In this document: piece after piece, positions 45,260-56,280 of the stretch | Position numbering within the stretch: position 1 is the first letter of the stretch | Layout: each line of letters starts with the position of its first letter | NCBI GenBank assembly: GCA_011799875.1 | Contig: CM022302.1 | Coordinates: forward strand, 320,892,144 to 320,956,143 | DNA length: 64,000 nucleotides | Reading direction: 5' to 3' | Source: Thinopyrum elongatum | Taxonomy: Eukaryota > Streptophyta > Magnoliopsida > Poales > Poaceae | Notes under the pieces: model-generated | The model's input: the letters and a program-made list of their open reading frames with translations, nothing else | What the model was told of the DNA's origin: nothing | Database searches by the model: none | Translations under genes and position numbers: made by a program

Positions 45260-45953
45260 TCAACATTTGTGCAGCTTGTCAAAGGTTCTTGTCTTGAGAC
45301 CACGCAGCACTTCAGCATTCATCCATTCTGTCTGTCCGTTGCTTCTCGAGTGAGCAACAGAGGCTAAGCGAACCTTGCTTCCAAGGTCTTGGATGTACTG
45401 CATGAAGGTGCGGCTCATCAACTGCGTGCCGTTATCGGTGATGATTGTGTTAGGAACCCCGAAACGGCAAACTAATCCTTTGAAGAACTTGACGGCAGAC
45501 TGTGCTGTCACCTTTCTCACTGGCTCCACTTCAGGCCACTTTATGAACTTGTCAATGGCTACGTACAAGAACTTAAAGCCCCCGGTAGCATGGGGGAAGG
45601 GGCCTAAAATATCAAGCCCCCAGACCGATAATGGCAAGGAGAGAGGGATTGTTTGAAGGGCTTGGCTGGTTGATGTATGTTCTTTGAATGAAACTGGCAT
45701 GCTTCACATTTAGTTACTAGCTTAGTTGCATCCTGGAGGGCAGTGGGCCAATAGAAGCTTTGCCAACAAGCGCTCTTGATCCTATGTGTGATCCACATAT
45801 GCCTCCATGTATCTCTACCAACAACTTTAGTCCATCTTCCCGGCAAATGCACCTTAATTTCACACCGTTTGGTCTTTTTCTGTGCGGAGTGTTATCCACG
45901 AACTGATACATGCTTGAATGGTGGGCTACTTTCTCAGCTTCTTCTTGTTTCAT
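45260..45953 (-). pseudogene. D integrase
   Basis: Inserts element DNA into the genome. The minus strand has a broken zinc-binding region (about 45900-45650, GGICGSHIG, then WQSFYWP, CEACQF). The catalytic core (45700-45260) has all three acidic landmarks: WGLDILGPF, TDNGTQL and SNGQTEWMNAEV. The frame shifts between the zinc region and the core, and again at the C-terminus (about 45260-44929). The core frame is intact for 147 codons. Confidence 0.88.
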
Positions 45954-46008
45954 TGGGAAGTTCTCCTGTTTGAAGAAAACAAACTATATGTTGTGCCCAT
46001 GCCAGAGC

Positions 46009-46846
46009 CTACGGGTCGACGACAAGGATTAAAGGCATTTCTTCAGTCATGGGAGCGCTGGCCTCAGCAGCAAGAACCTGAGGTTCTGCGCGAGGCCGCT
46101 GCTCACTGACAGTCATATCGTTGTTCCCGAGAACATTCTTGCTGGTGGATTCTGGGAGCTTTGTCGAAAAATACTTGCCAGTGTTCAACTTTCTTCTTTT
46201 ACTAGCCTGCATTGATGGAGTGACTGATGGTTGATTCAAATGGAGTACAAAAGTTCCTGGTTCCACAGGTAGCTTTTGGGCAGCATACTTTGACAGGTGA
46301 TTAGCAATGCTGTTTTTCGCACGAGGGATGTGCTCTATCTGTAAATCGTCAAAGTATTCCTCCAATTTCCTCACTTCTTCCACATATTTCTTCCATCAAC
46401 GGGCTTTGATAACTTTATTCACTTGTTTCACAACTAGCTACGAGTCTCCATGGATGATCAATTTCCTGATTCCTAGAGACCACTGCGATCCTAAGAGCGG
46501 CAAGGAGTCCTTCATACTCTGCATTGTTGTTGGTTGCTTTCTCCCCGGGAAAGTGCATTTGGATTATGTACTTGAGGTGCTCTCCGGTGGGAGCTATGAG
46601 TAGCACTCCGGCACCGGCGTCTTGTAGCGAGAAGGCACCATCAAAGTACATGATCCACTATTTTGTTGATTCTTTGTCGGGGAGAGTTGATTCTTGAACT
46701 TCTTCATCTTGCGTTGGTGTCCATTCTGCAATGAACTCCGCCAAGGATCTGCTTTGAATAGTTGAAGTACTTTCAAACTTGAGTGCAAAACTTGACAACT
46801 CCAACGCCCACTCTACTATCCTGCTAGTTGCATCTGGATTTCTCAA
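46009..46846 (-). pseudogene. D RNase H and linker
   Basis: RNase H degrades the RNA strand of the hybrid. Its landmarks are YFDGAFSLQDAGAG and NNAEYEGLLAAL in the frame 46651-46415. It continues after a frame change as KLEEYFDDLQIEHIPRAKNSIANHLS (46383-46300; the EHIPR..N..AN..S pattern is the usual RNase H C-terminus). An upstream block (46846-46660) is the RT/RNase H connection. Several indels are present. Confidence 0.85.
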
Positions 46847-47101
46847 AATGCGCTACAATGGGAACCGAGTGACAACTGTTATTTCATGTGCCTGGAAGTA
46901 ATGGCACAACTTTCTTGAGGCCATGAGAAGGCCGAAAAGCAACTTCTACATTCTGGAGTATCTTGATCTTGCCCCCTACAAGAGGGAATTAACAAAATAC
47001 GTTAGTCGTTGCACAATCTTCTTCTTTGGCACTACTTGCTAATTAGTTTCATTTGCTTGTGATGTTTATGTTTTATCTACATCAGACTTTACCAGATAAG
47101 A

Positions 47102-48195
47102 TTATGCCTTGTCACTGGACGGGCTTGCCGCTGTTGCTTCCTTATCATCATCTTCCCTCTGTGCTACTAGTACAACACTGACCACTTGATTTGTTGTCGT
47201 GAGGTATAGTAGCAACGGTTCTTGTGGTATATGTGCAACTAGTGTTGGCGCGGAGGATAGGTATCTTTTCGAATCTTGTAGTATGGCTTCCGCTTCCGGA
47301 GTCCATTTCATTGGTCCTACCTTTTTCAATATCTTGAAAATCGGCAAGGCGAACTCAGCAGATCTTGAAATGAACCTACTTAAGGCAGCAACACAGCCGG
47401 CAAGACGCTGCACATCCTTGACGCTTTTTGGTGCTTGAAACTATTCAATTGCTTTGATCTTGTTAGGATTTGCTTCAATTCCATGTTGAGATACAAAGAA
47501 ACTGAGAAGCTTTCCAGATGGAATGCCAAACACATTCTCGAGGTTGAGTTTCAGATTGATCTTGTGCAAGTTCGCAAATGTTTCATCCAAGTCTTGAACG
47601 AGGGTTGACTTATCCTTGGTTTCGACCACTATATCATCCATATATGCTTCCACATTTCCATTTGAATTGCTCTCACAAATGGTGAACCAATCTGAACTGC
47701 TCTTGCATATGGTGAACCATCACTCTTTAACCCGAAAGGCATACGTACAAAGCAGTATGTGCCACATGGGGTAATAAATGTGTTTTTCTCCTCATCCTCC
47801 TTGGCCATGAATATCTGGTGGTATCCTGGATATGCGTCCAGGAAGGAGAGTAAATCGCAGCCGGCAGTAGAGTCTACAATTTGATCAATGCGCGACAAAG
47901 GGAAAGGATCCTTTGGGCATGCTTTGTTAATATCAGTGTAGTCAATACAAAGTCTCCACTTTCCATTTGCCTTGCGCACTACAACTGGATTTGATAACCA
48001 AGTTGGATGTAGTACACCTCTAATTAAGGCTACTGCTTCAAGTTTCTTGATCTCTTCGACAATAAACTGTTGCCGCTTCAATGCCTGCTTCTTGACCTTT
48101 TGCTTGATGGGTCGAGCGTGAGGACAAATAGTAATTTGGTGCTGAATTACCTCCCTGGGAACACCAGGGATGTCAGATGGCTGCCAAGCAAACAC
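47102..48195 (-). pseudogene. D reverse transcriptase with a 10-residue tandem duplication
   Basis: Copies element RNA into DNA. The frame 48195-47629 has LCIDYTDINKACPKDPFPL, LSFLDAYPGYHQI and MPFGLK. Directly after that a stretch is duplicated in tandem (GSPYARAVQI then GSPFVRAIQM, about 47720-47665), followed by a one-base frameshift. The catalytic motif AYMDDIVVETK is then found in the next frame (47653-47441). The block 47413-47102 (FKAP-like FALPIFKIL, PLLLYL) is the RT thumb/connection. It is the only RT with a YxDD motif in the window. Confidence 0.9.
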
Positions 48196-48507
48196 ATCGA
48201 CATTCGCCTGCAGGAAGGTAATAAGCGTGCTTTCCTATTTACTATCAAGGGTGGCACTGATGGTGAAGGTACCATCAGTACCATCCTCCTTCGCTACCAC
48301 CCTCTTCGTTGCTGGTGGAGTGGCCTTGGATTTCTTGCCGGTAGAGCTCTCCGACAAGTTTTCAACCGGCGCATAGCACTCCGCAGAGGTGCGCTTCCCG
48401 GAATTCTTGTTAGAGATCTTGTTGGACTTCTTGCTCTTCTTCTTCTTGGCGGGAGCTGGCACCTTGGTGGCCTTTGCTACAAGCGCATCTCTGTACAATT
48501 TATCAAC
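48196..48507 (-). other. D protease-RT linker
   Basis: Lys-rich coding linker (about 48498-48235, AKKKKSKKSNKISNKNSGKR) between protease and RT. It is in a frame that ends in a stop, so the polyprotein is broken here. No domain recognised. Confidence 0.5.
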
Positions 48508-51246
48508 TTATATGACTGCATCCTTCTCATCTGAATTGATGGAAATGACACCCATTGGCCCTAGCATCTTCAACGTGTTGTAGGCATAGTGGGATGCTGC
48601 CATAAACTTGGCCAAAGCTGGGCGGCCAAGAATTCCATTAAACGTTAAGGGAATCTTGACAACATCGAACATAATCTTTTCTATTTTGTAATTCAATTCC
48701 CCACCAAACATCACCAGCAATGTGATCTTCCCCATGGGTTGGCTCCTTCCTGGGTTGATTCCTTGGAATGTCCCAGTTTTCTCGAGCTCTTTGTCAGGGG
48801 TTTGCAGTCTCTTGATCACTTCTGGAGAAATCAAGTTTAGGCCGGCCCCACCATCAACTAACATTTTCATGACCTGGAGGTTGCGAATCGTTGGTGAAAC
48901 CAACAATGGAAAGCACTCGACGGAAGTTGTCCGATCAGGGTGGTCCTCGGCATCGAAAATGATAGGCGTGTGTGACCACTTGAGTGATTTCTGGGCGTCT
49001 ATTGCCGGCTCTGCCGCATTGACCTCACGCACCCACTGCTTGAGCTGGCGGCGAGAGGAATGCAGAGATGCACCCCCGTCAATGCACATGGCTTCTATTG
49101 CCTTTTGGAATTCCTGCTCACTGGATTCATCATCATCCTCTTCTTCACTTCCATCATCTTCTTCTTTTCTCTCATGACCTCTAGCAGGTTTCTCCTTCTG
49201 TTGTTTGGCCTTGCCGTGGCGTCCTCCTCGGCCACCACGGCCCTTCTTCCCAGAGCCACTAGCACCCTCCTGGCCCTTCTGCTTGTCGCACTTTTCATAT
49301 TCAACTTTTTGCTTTTCGGCAAGTTGTTCAACCTGCCGGCACTCCTGGAGGTCATGGCCCTTGGTGCGATGGATCTTGCAGTATGGCCTATCGGACTTGC
49401 CGGTCTTCTCACCCGTCGTGGCTATTTGGCAATCAACGCATGTAGCACCTTCTTTGCCGGAGCCCTCTGTTTTGGGTTTCTTGGTAGCATTGGAGTTACC
49501 GGATCCTTCCATAGCCATAACTATCTTGCCCTTGCGCTTTCTGTTGAGCTTCCGGCCTTTCTTTTTTGGCATGGCAGCATCGTCGACCTCAGAATCGACT
49601 ACGGAGCCGGCATCATCCCCCGAAAGTCTTATCCCCTCCTCAACATGTGCACACTTGTCCGCCAGCGTATAGAGCTCGTTGACGGACTTTGGCAACTTGA
49701 CATTCATCTTTTCTTGCATTTTCCGATTGCGCGCGTTTGTGTGAAACGCAGCAATCTCAACTGCCGGGTGTACATCTGGAATATTATGGTGCATACGGCT
49801 GAATCTCTGTATATATCTACACAGATTTTCACCCTCCCTCTGTGGGATCACTTGCAAATCACTGGGCCATCTAGGTCCCATTTGGCCCCCTGTAAAGGCA
49901 CCAATAAACTCTTTGTACAGATTTGGCCAGGAGGAGATGGATTTTTTTGGCAAATTCATCAACCAAGACCTCACATTGGGCTTGAGCGCCAACGGAAAGT
50001 TGTTGGCGAGGATCTTTTCATCTCTTTCCCCTGGCAGCTTGAATGGCGATCGTGTAGATGCACAAGAATTCTGCTGGCTTCAGCTTGCCATTGTACTTCT
50101 TTGGTACTTTTGGCTTGAAGGCCCGGAGAGACGGCCAGCTTTCCGACATCATAAGTTAGACATGAGTGAAAGTGGGACATCCAACCTCATAAGTTAGATA
50201 CCCACCAACAACGGGCGCAGGCTCATCAACAACTAGGCCGTTGCGCTCGTCGGATTGACGGCGCGCTTTCCGACGTCGTTCAATGGTGGTGCGGGCGTCC
50301 TCTACCTGCTTGTCTCACAGGACCTGCCACTGATCTTGCCGCGTATGTGGATCTGAGGAGGCCATCGACTTTTCTTCGGGCTCCGCAGTTCACGGGTTTG
50401 CCGCGGTTGCTATTGCTGCTGTTGCTGAGGCTGTTGCCCTGGAGGTGACTGTACCGTTGGTGCAAGATCTTCAACACAGCCACCAGTTTGAGCTACCGGT
50501 GTTGTTTGCGGACGCTGTGAGGTCTTTGCTTGTTGCAACTTGCTTGATTCAGAAAACTCACAAGTTCTGGATGGTGCCTCTCCATACATCCATCTTGTCT
50601 GCCGTTGGAGGGAAGTTCAACAGCATCTGGGCTCGTGCCATCGCCTCCGCTGCTGTCGCTGGCATGGCTAGGTGTAAAGAACGTGATGTCGCTCGACTCC
50701 TGGTAGAGCCAGCAGGAGCGCCATTGCAATCTTGTCGCCGTGGCTCAGGTGCAACAGTGGGTTGGTGAGGCGGAAGTGGCTGGGATCTTAGATTTGATCG
50801 ACATGCGTCTTGTCATGCAGGTGCTGCTTTCTATGATTGATAGCACCGCTCATGGACACATTCCACCCATCTTGCGATGGTCGTGGTGTGTGTCTTGATG
50901 CTGCATCCCGGGCTACTACAGCAAGAGGATCTTGGCTCGCGCTTGACCAGGCATTCCCGCTCCGATGGCTGCGCTTGCTAGTGCGTCAAGGCGGTGGGTT
51001 TTATACGTCCGCACCGCCCGCGCCGTCATGGTTGTGTTTGCCGGAGGGTCGAGGAAGTTGATTGCCTCCAGCACGTCCACCTTCCACTCCAGCCATGGTG
51101 GGCACGGTGACCGCGCCGCACGCACCGGCCATGCCGACCATGGTGTTCGCACCGCCCGCATTGGCAGCGCCGCTTGTGGATACGTGCGAGGGAACTCTGG
51201 AAGTAGAGGGCTTTGTCGTTGTGACACCCTTCTTCTTGGGCGCCAT
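48508..51246 (-). pseudogene. D gag-protease
   Basis: The start ATG is at 51246 (MAPKKKGVTTTKPSTS). The N-terminal low-complexity part (51246-50000) is broken by frame changes. From 49992 to 48508 there is one open frame of 494 codons. It has a capsid core (RSWLMNLPKKSISSWPNL, EFIGAFTGG, YIQRFSRMHHN), a basic region, and a zinc knuckle YCKIHRTKGHDLQEC (C-x2-H-x4-H-x4-C, near 49380-49335). A Lys/Glu-rich region follows, then an aspartic protease (MLVDGGAGLNLIS near 48860; ILGRPALAKFMAASH near 48610). This is the best-preserved gag in the window. B's gag is its close relative. Confidence 0.92.
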
Positions 51247-51317
51247 CGATGATGAAAAAGGTGATGAAGCTAATGAAATCGATGCGCAAGCTGTTGATTC
51301 AGGTTCGCACAAGCGAT

Positions 51318-51340
51318 CCCCCTACCTGGCACGCCAAAGA
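51318..51340 (-). promoter_or_regulatory. Primer-binding site of D
   Basis: On the minus strand tctttggcgtgccaggtagg follows the LTR end ACA (51341), the same arrangement as in B with one base change (gcgcgcc to gcgtgcc). Confidence 0.75.
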
Positions 51341-51367
51341 TGTTGTGCGTCTGACCATGTATGGGGC
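51341..51367 (-). repeat. D 5' LTR stub (last 27 bases)
   Basis: On the minus strand gccccatacatggtcagacg...aca matches the ends of the B, G and D 3' LTRs. The rest of the LTR is displaced to the right by the insertion of C' at 51368; ggggc (51363-51367) is half of that duplication. Confidence 0.8.
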
Positions 51368-52477
51368 TGCCGGATTCAGGGCTCCGCAGACCCAAGAAGG
51401 TTCGAACTCTGGGGCGTGTGCGAACATCTCAACCAACCCAAGTCTCAAGCTCGCCACCCTACAGCCTAGCCTCGTCGAGCGCACGTGAGCGGGGAAGAAG
51501 ATGAACATGGCAGTTTACCCAGGTTCAGGCCACCTTGCGGTGTAAAACCCTACTCCTACTTTGTGGTGGATTGGCCTCACGAGGAGGCTGAGGATGAACT
51601 AGTACAATGGATGAGCAGCCTCGTGAGGGCTTGGTGGTGAGGGTGGAGTGGATCTCATCCCGGTCCTCTACTACGGTGGTGGCTAGCCTATATTTATAGT
51701 GGCCTTGGTCCTGTTCCCTCAAAGCTTAGGAGGGAAGGGATCCCACAACGGCCAATTTGAAAGGGGACACGAAGTACATCTAATCCTGATGAACGGTGGT
51801 CTTCGCCTGCAAAGCTTCTGGTTGTGACGCAGCGGTGGGCTCAGCGATGACATTCGTCCTGCCGAGCTCGTGGTCTTGGTCTTGCTGCACCGGAATGGAA
51901 ACCTTTGGGAGACTCCTCGGGAACCTACGCCTGTCCTTGCTCCCTTAGCACCGAAAGGGAAACTGCCTCCTCTGTGCCCGCTGGCCCCAGCCTGGCCATG
52001 GTCGTCATGGCACACGTCATCGCAGCCTCATGAGGCTGAGTATCTGCATAGAAATCTCCGCTCCTCGGGAAGCAGCCCGGGGAGGCCGCTCCCTTGGAGG
52101 TCTTGGTGTTGTCCGCCTCGCAAGGCCAGGGGGTCCTCGCGAAGGTCTTGTCTTGGAGTTATCACAGCTAGGCCGTACAAGGTTGTCAAGGCAGCCACGC
52201 CGTGGGCCGCAGGCAGGCAGGTCTGGGTAACCTCGATCCCAGAACGCCGACAGTAGCCCCCGGGCCCAAGGCGCGCTCGGGTTGGCTTTGAGGCGAAGCC
52301 AAAGAGAGAGGGCGGAGCACCGCGGGCCCCAATTGCCTGCCGGCCAGGCTTGACGCGTGGCGCTCGACGGGACTCGGACGCCTCCGCTCCCCCACGTCAC
52401 CTCGGCAATAGTCCCAGGCTGACAAAAGACTGGCGCGCACCGCATGGCCATCATTGCTCAAAACATGGAAGGGAGCC
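51368..52477 (-). mobile_element. C': A-family element, 3' LTR and 225 bp of interior
   Basis: Minus-strand LTR from TGTCGGCG at 52252 to CCTGAATCCGGCA at 51368 (885 bp). A TATAAATA box lies at 51698-51691 (minus). Next to it are a polypurine tract (complement of gtagcccccgggccc, 52253-52267) and interior sequence matching A's 8875-9037. It is cut at 52477 by F1; the rest lies beyond the window. Confidence 0.87.
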
Positions 52478-52927
52478 TGAGGCAGTCGTGGACTAAGGGG
52501 TCCTCGAGGCGACGGCCCATTGTACATGGGCCGGACTGGTGGAGCCGTGTGATGACTGGAGACCTTGGAAGCCATGGTGTGCCCTCCAAGTTGAAGGTGG
52601 ACGAGATCTCTTTCCCTCTGGTTGTAATCTATCTTCGGTAATCCTAACCCTATTGGTATCTATATAAACCGAGGGTTGTAGTCATTAGGGTCAGAGCTAT
52701 ATTCATCACCTCATAGCCTAGGGTTTAGCTCATGCTGATCTCGAGGTAGATCTAGTCTTAACACTCCATCTTATATTCAATACAATCAAGCAGGACGTAG
52801 GGTTTTACCTCTTTGAGAGGGCCCGAGCCTGGGTAAACACTGTGTTCATCGTCCCCTGTTATCCATTGATCCTAGATCCACAGCTCGGGACCCCCTACCC
52901 CGAGGTCTGCCGGTTTTGACGCCGACA
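52478..52927 (+). repeat. 5' LTR of F1 (450 bp)
   Basis: Starts TGAGGCAGTCGTGG and ends GACGCCGACA. TATATAAA lies at 52661-52668. It is followed by the primer site ttggtgctttcattgagag (52928-52946), shared with F2. Confidence 0.82.
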
Positions 52928-52975
52928 TTGGTGCTTTCATTGAGAGTTCCGCTGATTGGATCGCCGGAAGGATTG

Positions 52976-55781
52976 ATGGCTCGTTTAGTCCTTGGAGAGG
53001 GCATCAGTTCCATGGACCTCTTCGTCCCTGGACAACTCTTCGCTTTTGGCACCATCGTGCTGCACGCTGATCCGACCGACCGTTTGGGCCAGGTCTAGAA
53101 CTTCACTCCTGAACACCGGATTCACCACCCCCGCAGGCCTTGTCGCGCCTGCTCCGGCGTACACCTCCGATCCGATCTGCGAATCGGCCCCAGTCTACCA
53201 AACGGCTTTGAGCCAGGAAGGACTCCTTGAGAGAGGGGACCTCACCCCACTATCAACTGAACCTACATCGGCAGAGGATTTATCCCCGGCCCTCGAGGTA
53301 GAACCAGAAGTCAGAGGCCAAGATTCGATCTCAGTCGAGCTTCTCCCCCACAATACCCTGCTGGCTTCGAGCCCACACCCTGAGTCAGCGAATAGTGGCT
53401 AGGGGTCACCCCCGGCCCAAAACGACCCAACCTCAGACATCGGCATGGAAGGTGCATGGGAGGGTCGAAGCACACCCTCAGTTTCCGAGGACAATCCGGT
53501 GCCTCTCGAGGCTTCGGTCCCGAATCGTGAAGATAGGTCCATTCGGAGCCAAGGATCGGTCGAGTCACAGACCGACCTCCGCTTCGTCACCACAAGGTCT
53601 GGCCTAGAGCCCCCAAGCCCGATAACCCTCGATATGTTGAACGAGGTGCTGGACCGGATTCAGAAAATGACCATCCAGGAGAACCTGCCCTCCGCCTTCA
53701 ATAGCCAACCCTTCGAGGCGCTCGACAGGGAATTTTGCGCCCCACCCACCACCCATTTGGTAGCAACTATCGATGATTTAACCGATATGTTACACTACAA
53801 TTCGGAGAATGCCGAATACATGGACGAGGAGGACGTAACCACGGCTTATACTGAGGTCAGTCCCCCCGTCACGGGCTGCTGGTCGGCCACGTCCACCTAC
53901 AATATTTACATGGTGGACACCCCCAAAGATGGCGACGACACTCCTAATCAGGACAGAGGCAAGCCCACAGACGAGCCGCCCAAACGACGAAAACAACACC
54001 GCCGGTCAAAGCCACGCCAAAGCCATACGAGCAACATAGACTCGGCGGATAACGACACCGAGAATAATACGGATGACCCCGCCGGAGCCGCAGCCAACGA
54101 GCATCACCAGGATGACCCTGCAGGGCAGGAGGACCCGCTCAATCCGTAAGGCCGCGAAGACTCCGAGGATAGCAACTACCTCCCACTCTCTGAAGAGGAG
54201 GCAAGTCTCGGGGAGGACGAATTTATCATCCCCGAAGACCCTCTGGAGCAGGAAAGGTTCAAGCGGAGGCTTTTAGCCACCGCCCGTAGCCTGAAGAAAC
54301 AGAAGCGTAAAATCAAGACTGAACAAGACACCCTCAATGAGCGGTGGACCAAAGTCCTACCGACGAAGAAGGATACAACCACGAACAGCAAGTTAAGAGC
54401 TATCCTAAGCGAACATTGCTACCCCAGTTCGATGATGAAGCCTTAGAGCCAACACGTCCAACATACACACGAGCCGAACAGCCGGACCGTCCCCCTAGAG
54501 GACGGGACAGAGAAGCAAACGAGGCCGAACACCTAGCCGCCCCACCTCACCGTTACGGCAAGGATCAAGCACAAACCACTTACGAGTATGATCTTCGCCA
54601 TGACCTAGATGCTAGGGGAGGTCGCACCAGGTCCATTTACGGACCCAGGCAAGACTTGCCCACTTACCAGGAAGCATACTATGATCGCGTAAACCAAATC
54701 GATAGAATCTGGGAACAATAGCAGATTCGGAGAACCCAAGACCTCCGACGCGACATAGCCCGAGCCAGGGGCGCCACACACCCCTTATGCTTCACAGAGA
54801 GGGTAATGCAACATCAATTCCCGGAAGGCTTCAAACCTGTGAACATTGAATCATACGATGGAACCATGGATCCAACCGTATGGATAGAGGATTTCCTCCT
54901 CCACATTCACATGGCACGAGGAGATGACCTCCACGCCATTAAATATTTGCCTCTAAAGCTCAAAGGCCCAGCTCGGCACTGGTTGAACATCCTCCCCGAA
55001 GGCTCTATAGGTTGTTGGGAAGAGCTGGAGGACGCTTTTCGAGCAAACTTTCTGGGCACCTATGTCTGGCCTTCAGACACCGACGACCTAAATCGCATTA
55101 TGTAATAACCCGGAGAATCTGCCCAACAGTTCTGGAACCGATTCCTCACCAAGAAAAACCAGATTGTCGACTGTCCGGAGGCCGAAGCCTTGGCCGCCTT
55201 CAGGCATAGCGTCAGGGATGAATGGCTCATAAGGCAGCTCGGCCAGGATAAACCACGAACCATGGCAGCCCTTACTTCTCTCATGACCCGCTTTTGCACA
55301 GGCGAGGACAGTTGGCTTGCTCATAAAACCACCAATCCCGATACCCCTGGTACTTATGAAGTTCGGGACAGAAACAGAAAGCCGTGATGAAGCAAGAACA
55401 AACGTCGCCACAATGATGGCGAAGGTGAGGATACGTCAGTAAATGCCGGATTCCGAAACCCGAAGTCCGGATAGCGCAAAAAGGCCCATAAAGGCAACAT
55501 CGACGGCTCGTCCAGGCTAGACACAATTTTGGACAGGCCCTGCCAGATCCATGGCACGTCCAAAAAGCCTGCCAACCACTCCAACCATAATTGTTGGGTG
55601 ATAAAGCAGGCCGGCAAGCTCAACGCCGAAGACTCAGGCAAAAGCCCACGCAGCGAGGACGATGATGAGACCCGCAGGCCGAATAGTGGAGGCCAGAAAC
55701 CCTTCCCCTTCGAAGTCAAGATGGTAAACATGATCTACACAACCCATATACCGAAGAAGGAGAGGAAGCGAGTGCTACGGG
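52976..55781 (+). pseudogene. F1 gag, decayed and truncated by F2
   Basis: The ATG at 52976 gives MARLVLGEGISSMDLFVPGQ with a stop at 53096. The main N-terminal block is 53445-54149 (ATSTYNIYMVDTPKD, a block conserved in F2). The capsid core is at 54806-55105 (MQHQFPEGFKPVNIESYDG, VWIEDFLLHIHMARGDDLHAIKYL), ending at a stop in place of a Gln codon (55103). Further gag runs to 55500 and the protease leader to 55780. I see no knuckle of the usual type. F2 carries the same domains in the same order. Confidence 0.85.
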
Positions 55782-56254
55782 TGAGGGAGTCCTGGATTCG
55801 GGGGTCCTCGGGTGTCCAGTCTATTTGATATGGGCCGGACTGATGGGCCATGAAGATAAAACAGAAGACCATCCCCCATGTCCGGGTAGGACTCCTTTAT
55901 GCGTGGACGGCAAGTTTGGTGTCCGAATGTATTATTTCCTTCTTCTGTAAACCGACTCTGTACAACCCTAGGCCCCTCCGGTGTGTATATAAACCAGAGG
56001 GTTTAGTCCGTAGAGGCAATCAGAATAATCATCGGCTAGACAGCTAGGGATTAGCCATTACGATCTCGAGGTAGATCAACTCTTGTAACCCCTATACTCA
56101 TCGAATACAATCAAGCAGGATGTAGGGTTTTACCTCCATTAAGAGGGCCCGAACCTGGGTAAACATCGTGTCCCCATTGTCCATTGTTACCATCGATCCT
56201 CAGACACACAGCTTGGTACCCCCTACCTAAGATCTGCCGGTTTTGACACCGACA
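55782..56254 (+). repeat. 5' LTR of F2 (473 bp)
   Basis: Starts TGAGGGAGTCCTGGATTC and ends TTTTGACACCGACA. TATATAAA lies at 55986-55993 and the gtagggttttacctcc block near 56120. The sequence fits my memory of the wheat Fatima LTR. Confidence 0.88.
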
Positions 56255-56273
56255 TTGGTGCTTTCATTGAGAG
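56255..56273 (+). promoter_or_regulatory. Primer-binding site of F2
   Basis: ttggtgctttcattgagag follows the LTR directly, identical in F1 (52928-52946). I have not identified the tRNA. Confidence 0.7.
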
Positions 56274-56280
56274 TTCCGTT

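Larger units (their letters stand above)
30773..51367 (-). mobile_element. D: most complete Tat-type Gypsy element, carrying C
   Basis: Minus-strand element inserted in M (left flank tagtc, 30768-30772). Its parts from the 3' end are: LTR 30773-31633; antisense gene 32023-43993, split by C; non-coding 43994-44928; integrase; RNase H; RT; protease; gag to 51246; primer site; and the last 27 bases of the 5' LTR (51341-51367), where C' inserted. It is the same family as B and G. Without C it would be about 12.5 kb. All sense genes carry frameshifts or stops, so it is not autonomous now. Confidence 0.88.
52478..55781 (+). mobile_element. F1: Fatima-like Gypsy element, 5' part
   Basis: LTR (52478-52927), primer site and gag to the entry of protease (motif HIPKKERKRVLR at 55740-55780), where F2 inserts. 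Left flank gagcc (52473-52477) is half of the expected duplication. The LTR text (tggactaaggggtcctcg, ctatataaaccgaggg, tgccggttttgac) resembles the wheat family Fatima but is diverged from F2's LTR, so F1 is another subfamily or older. Confidence 0.82.

Noticed and set aside
49060..50118. 352-codon plus-strand frame
   Set aside because: It lies opposite D's gag-protease, whose domains are clear; the plus-strand product is a hydrophobic shadow.
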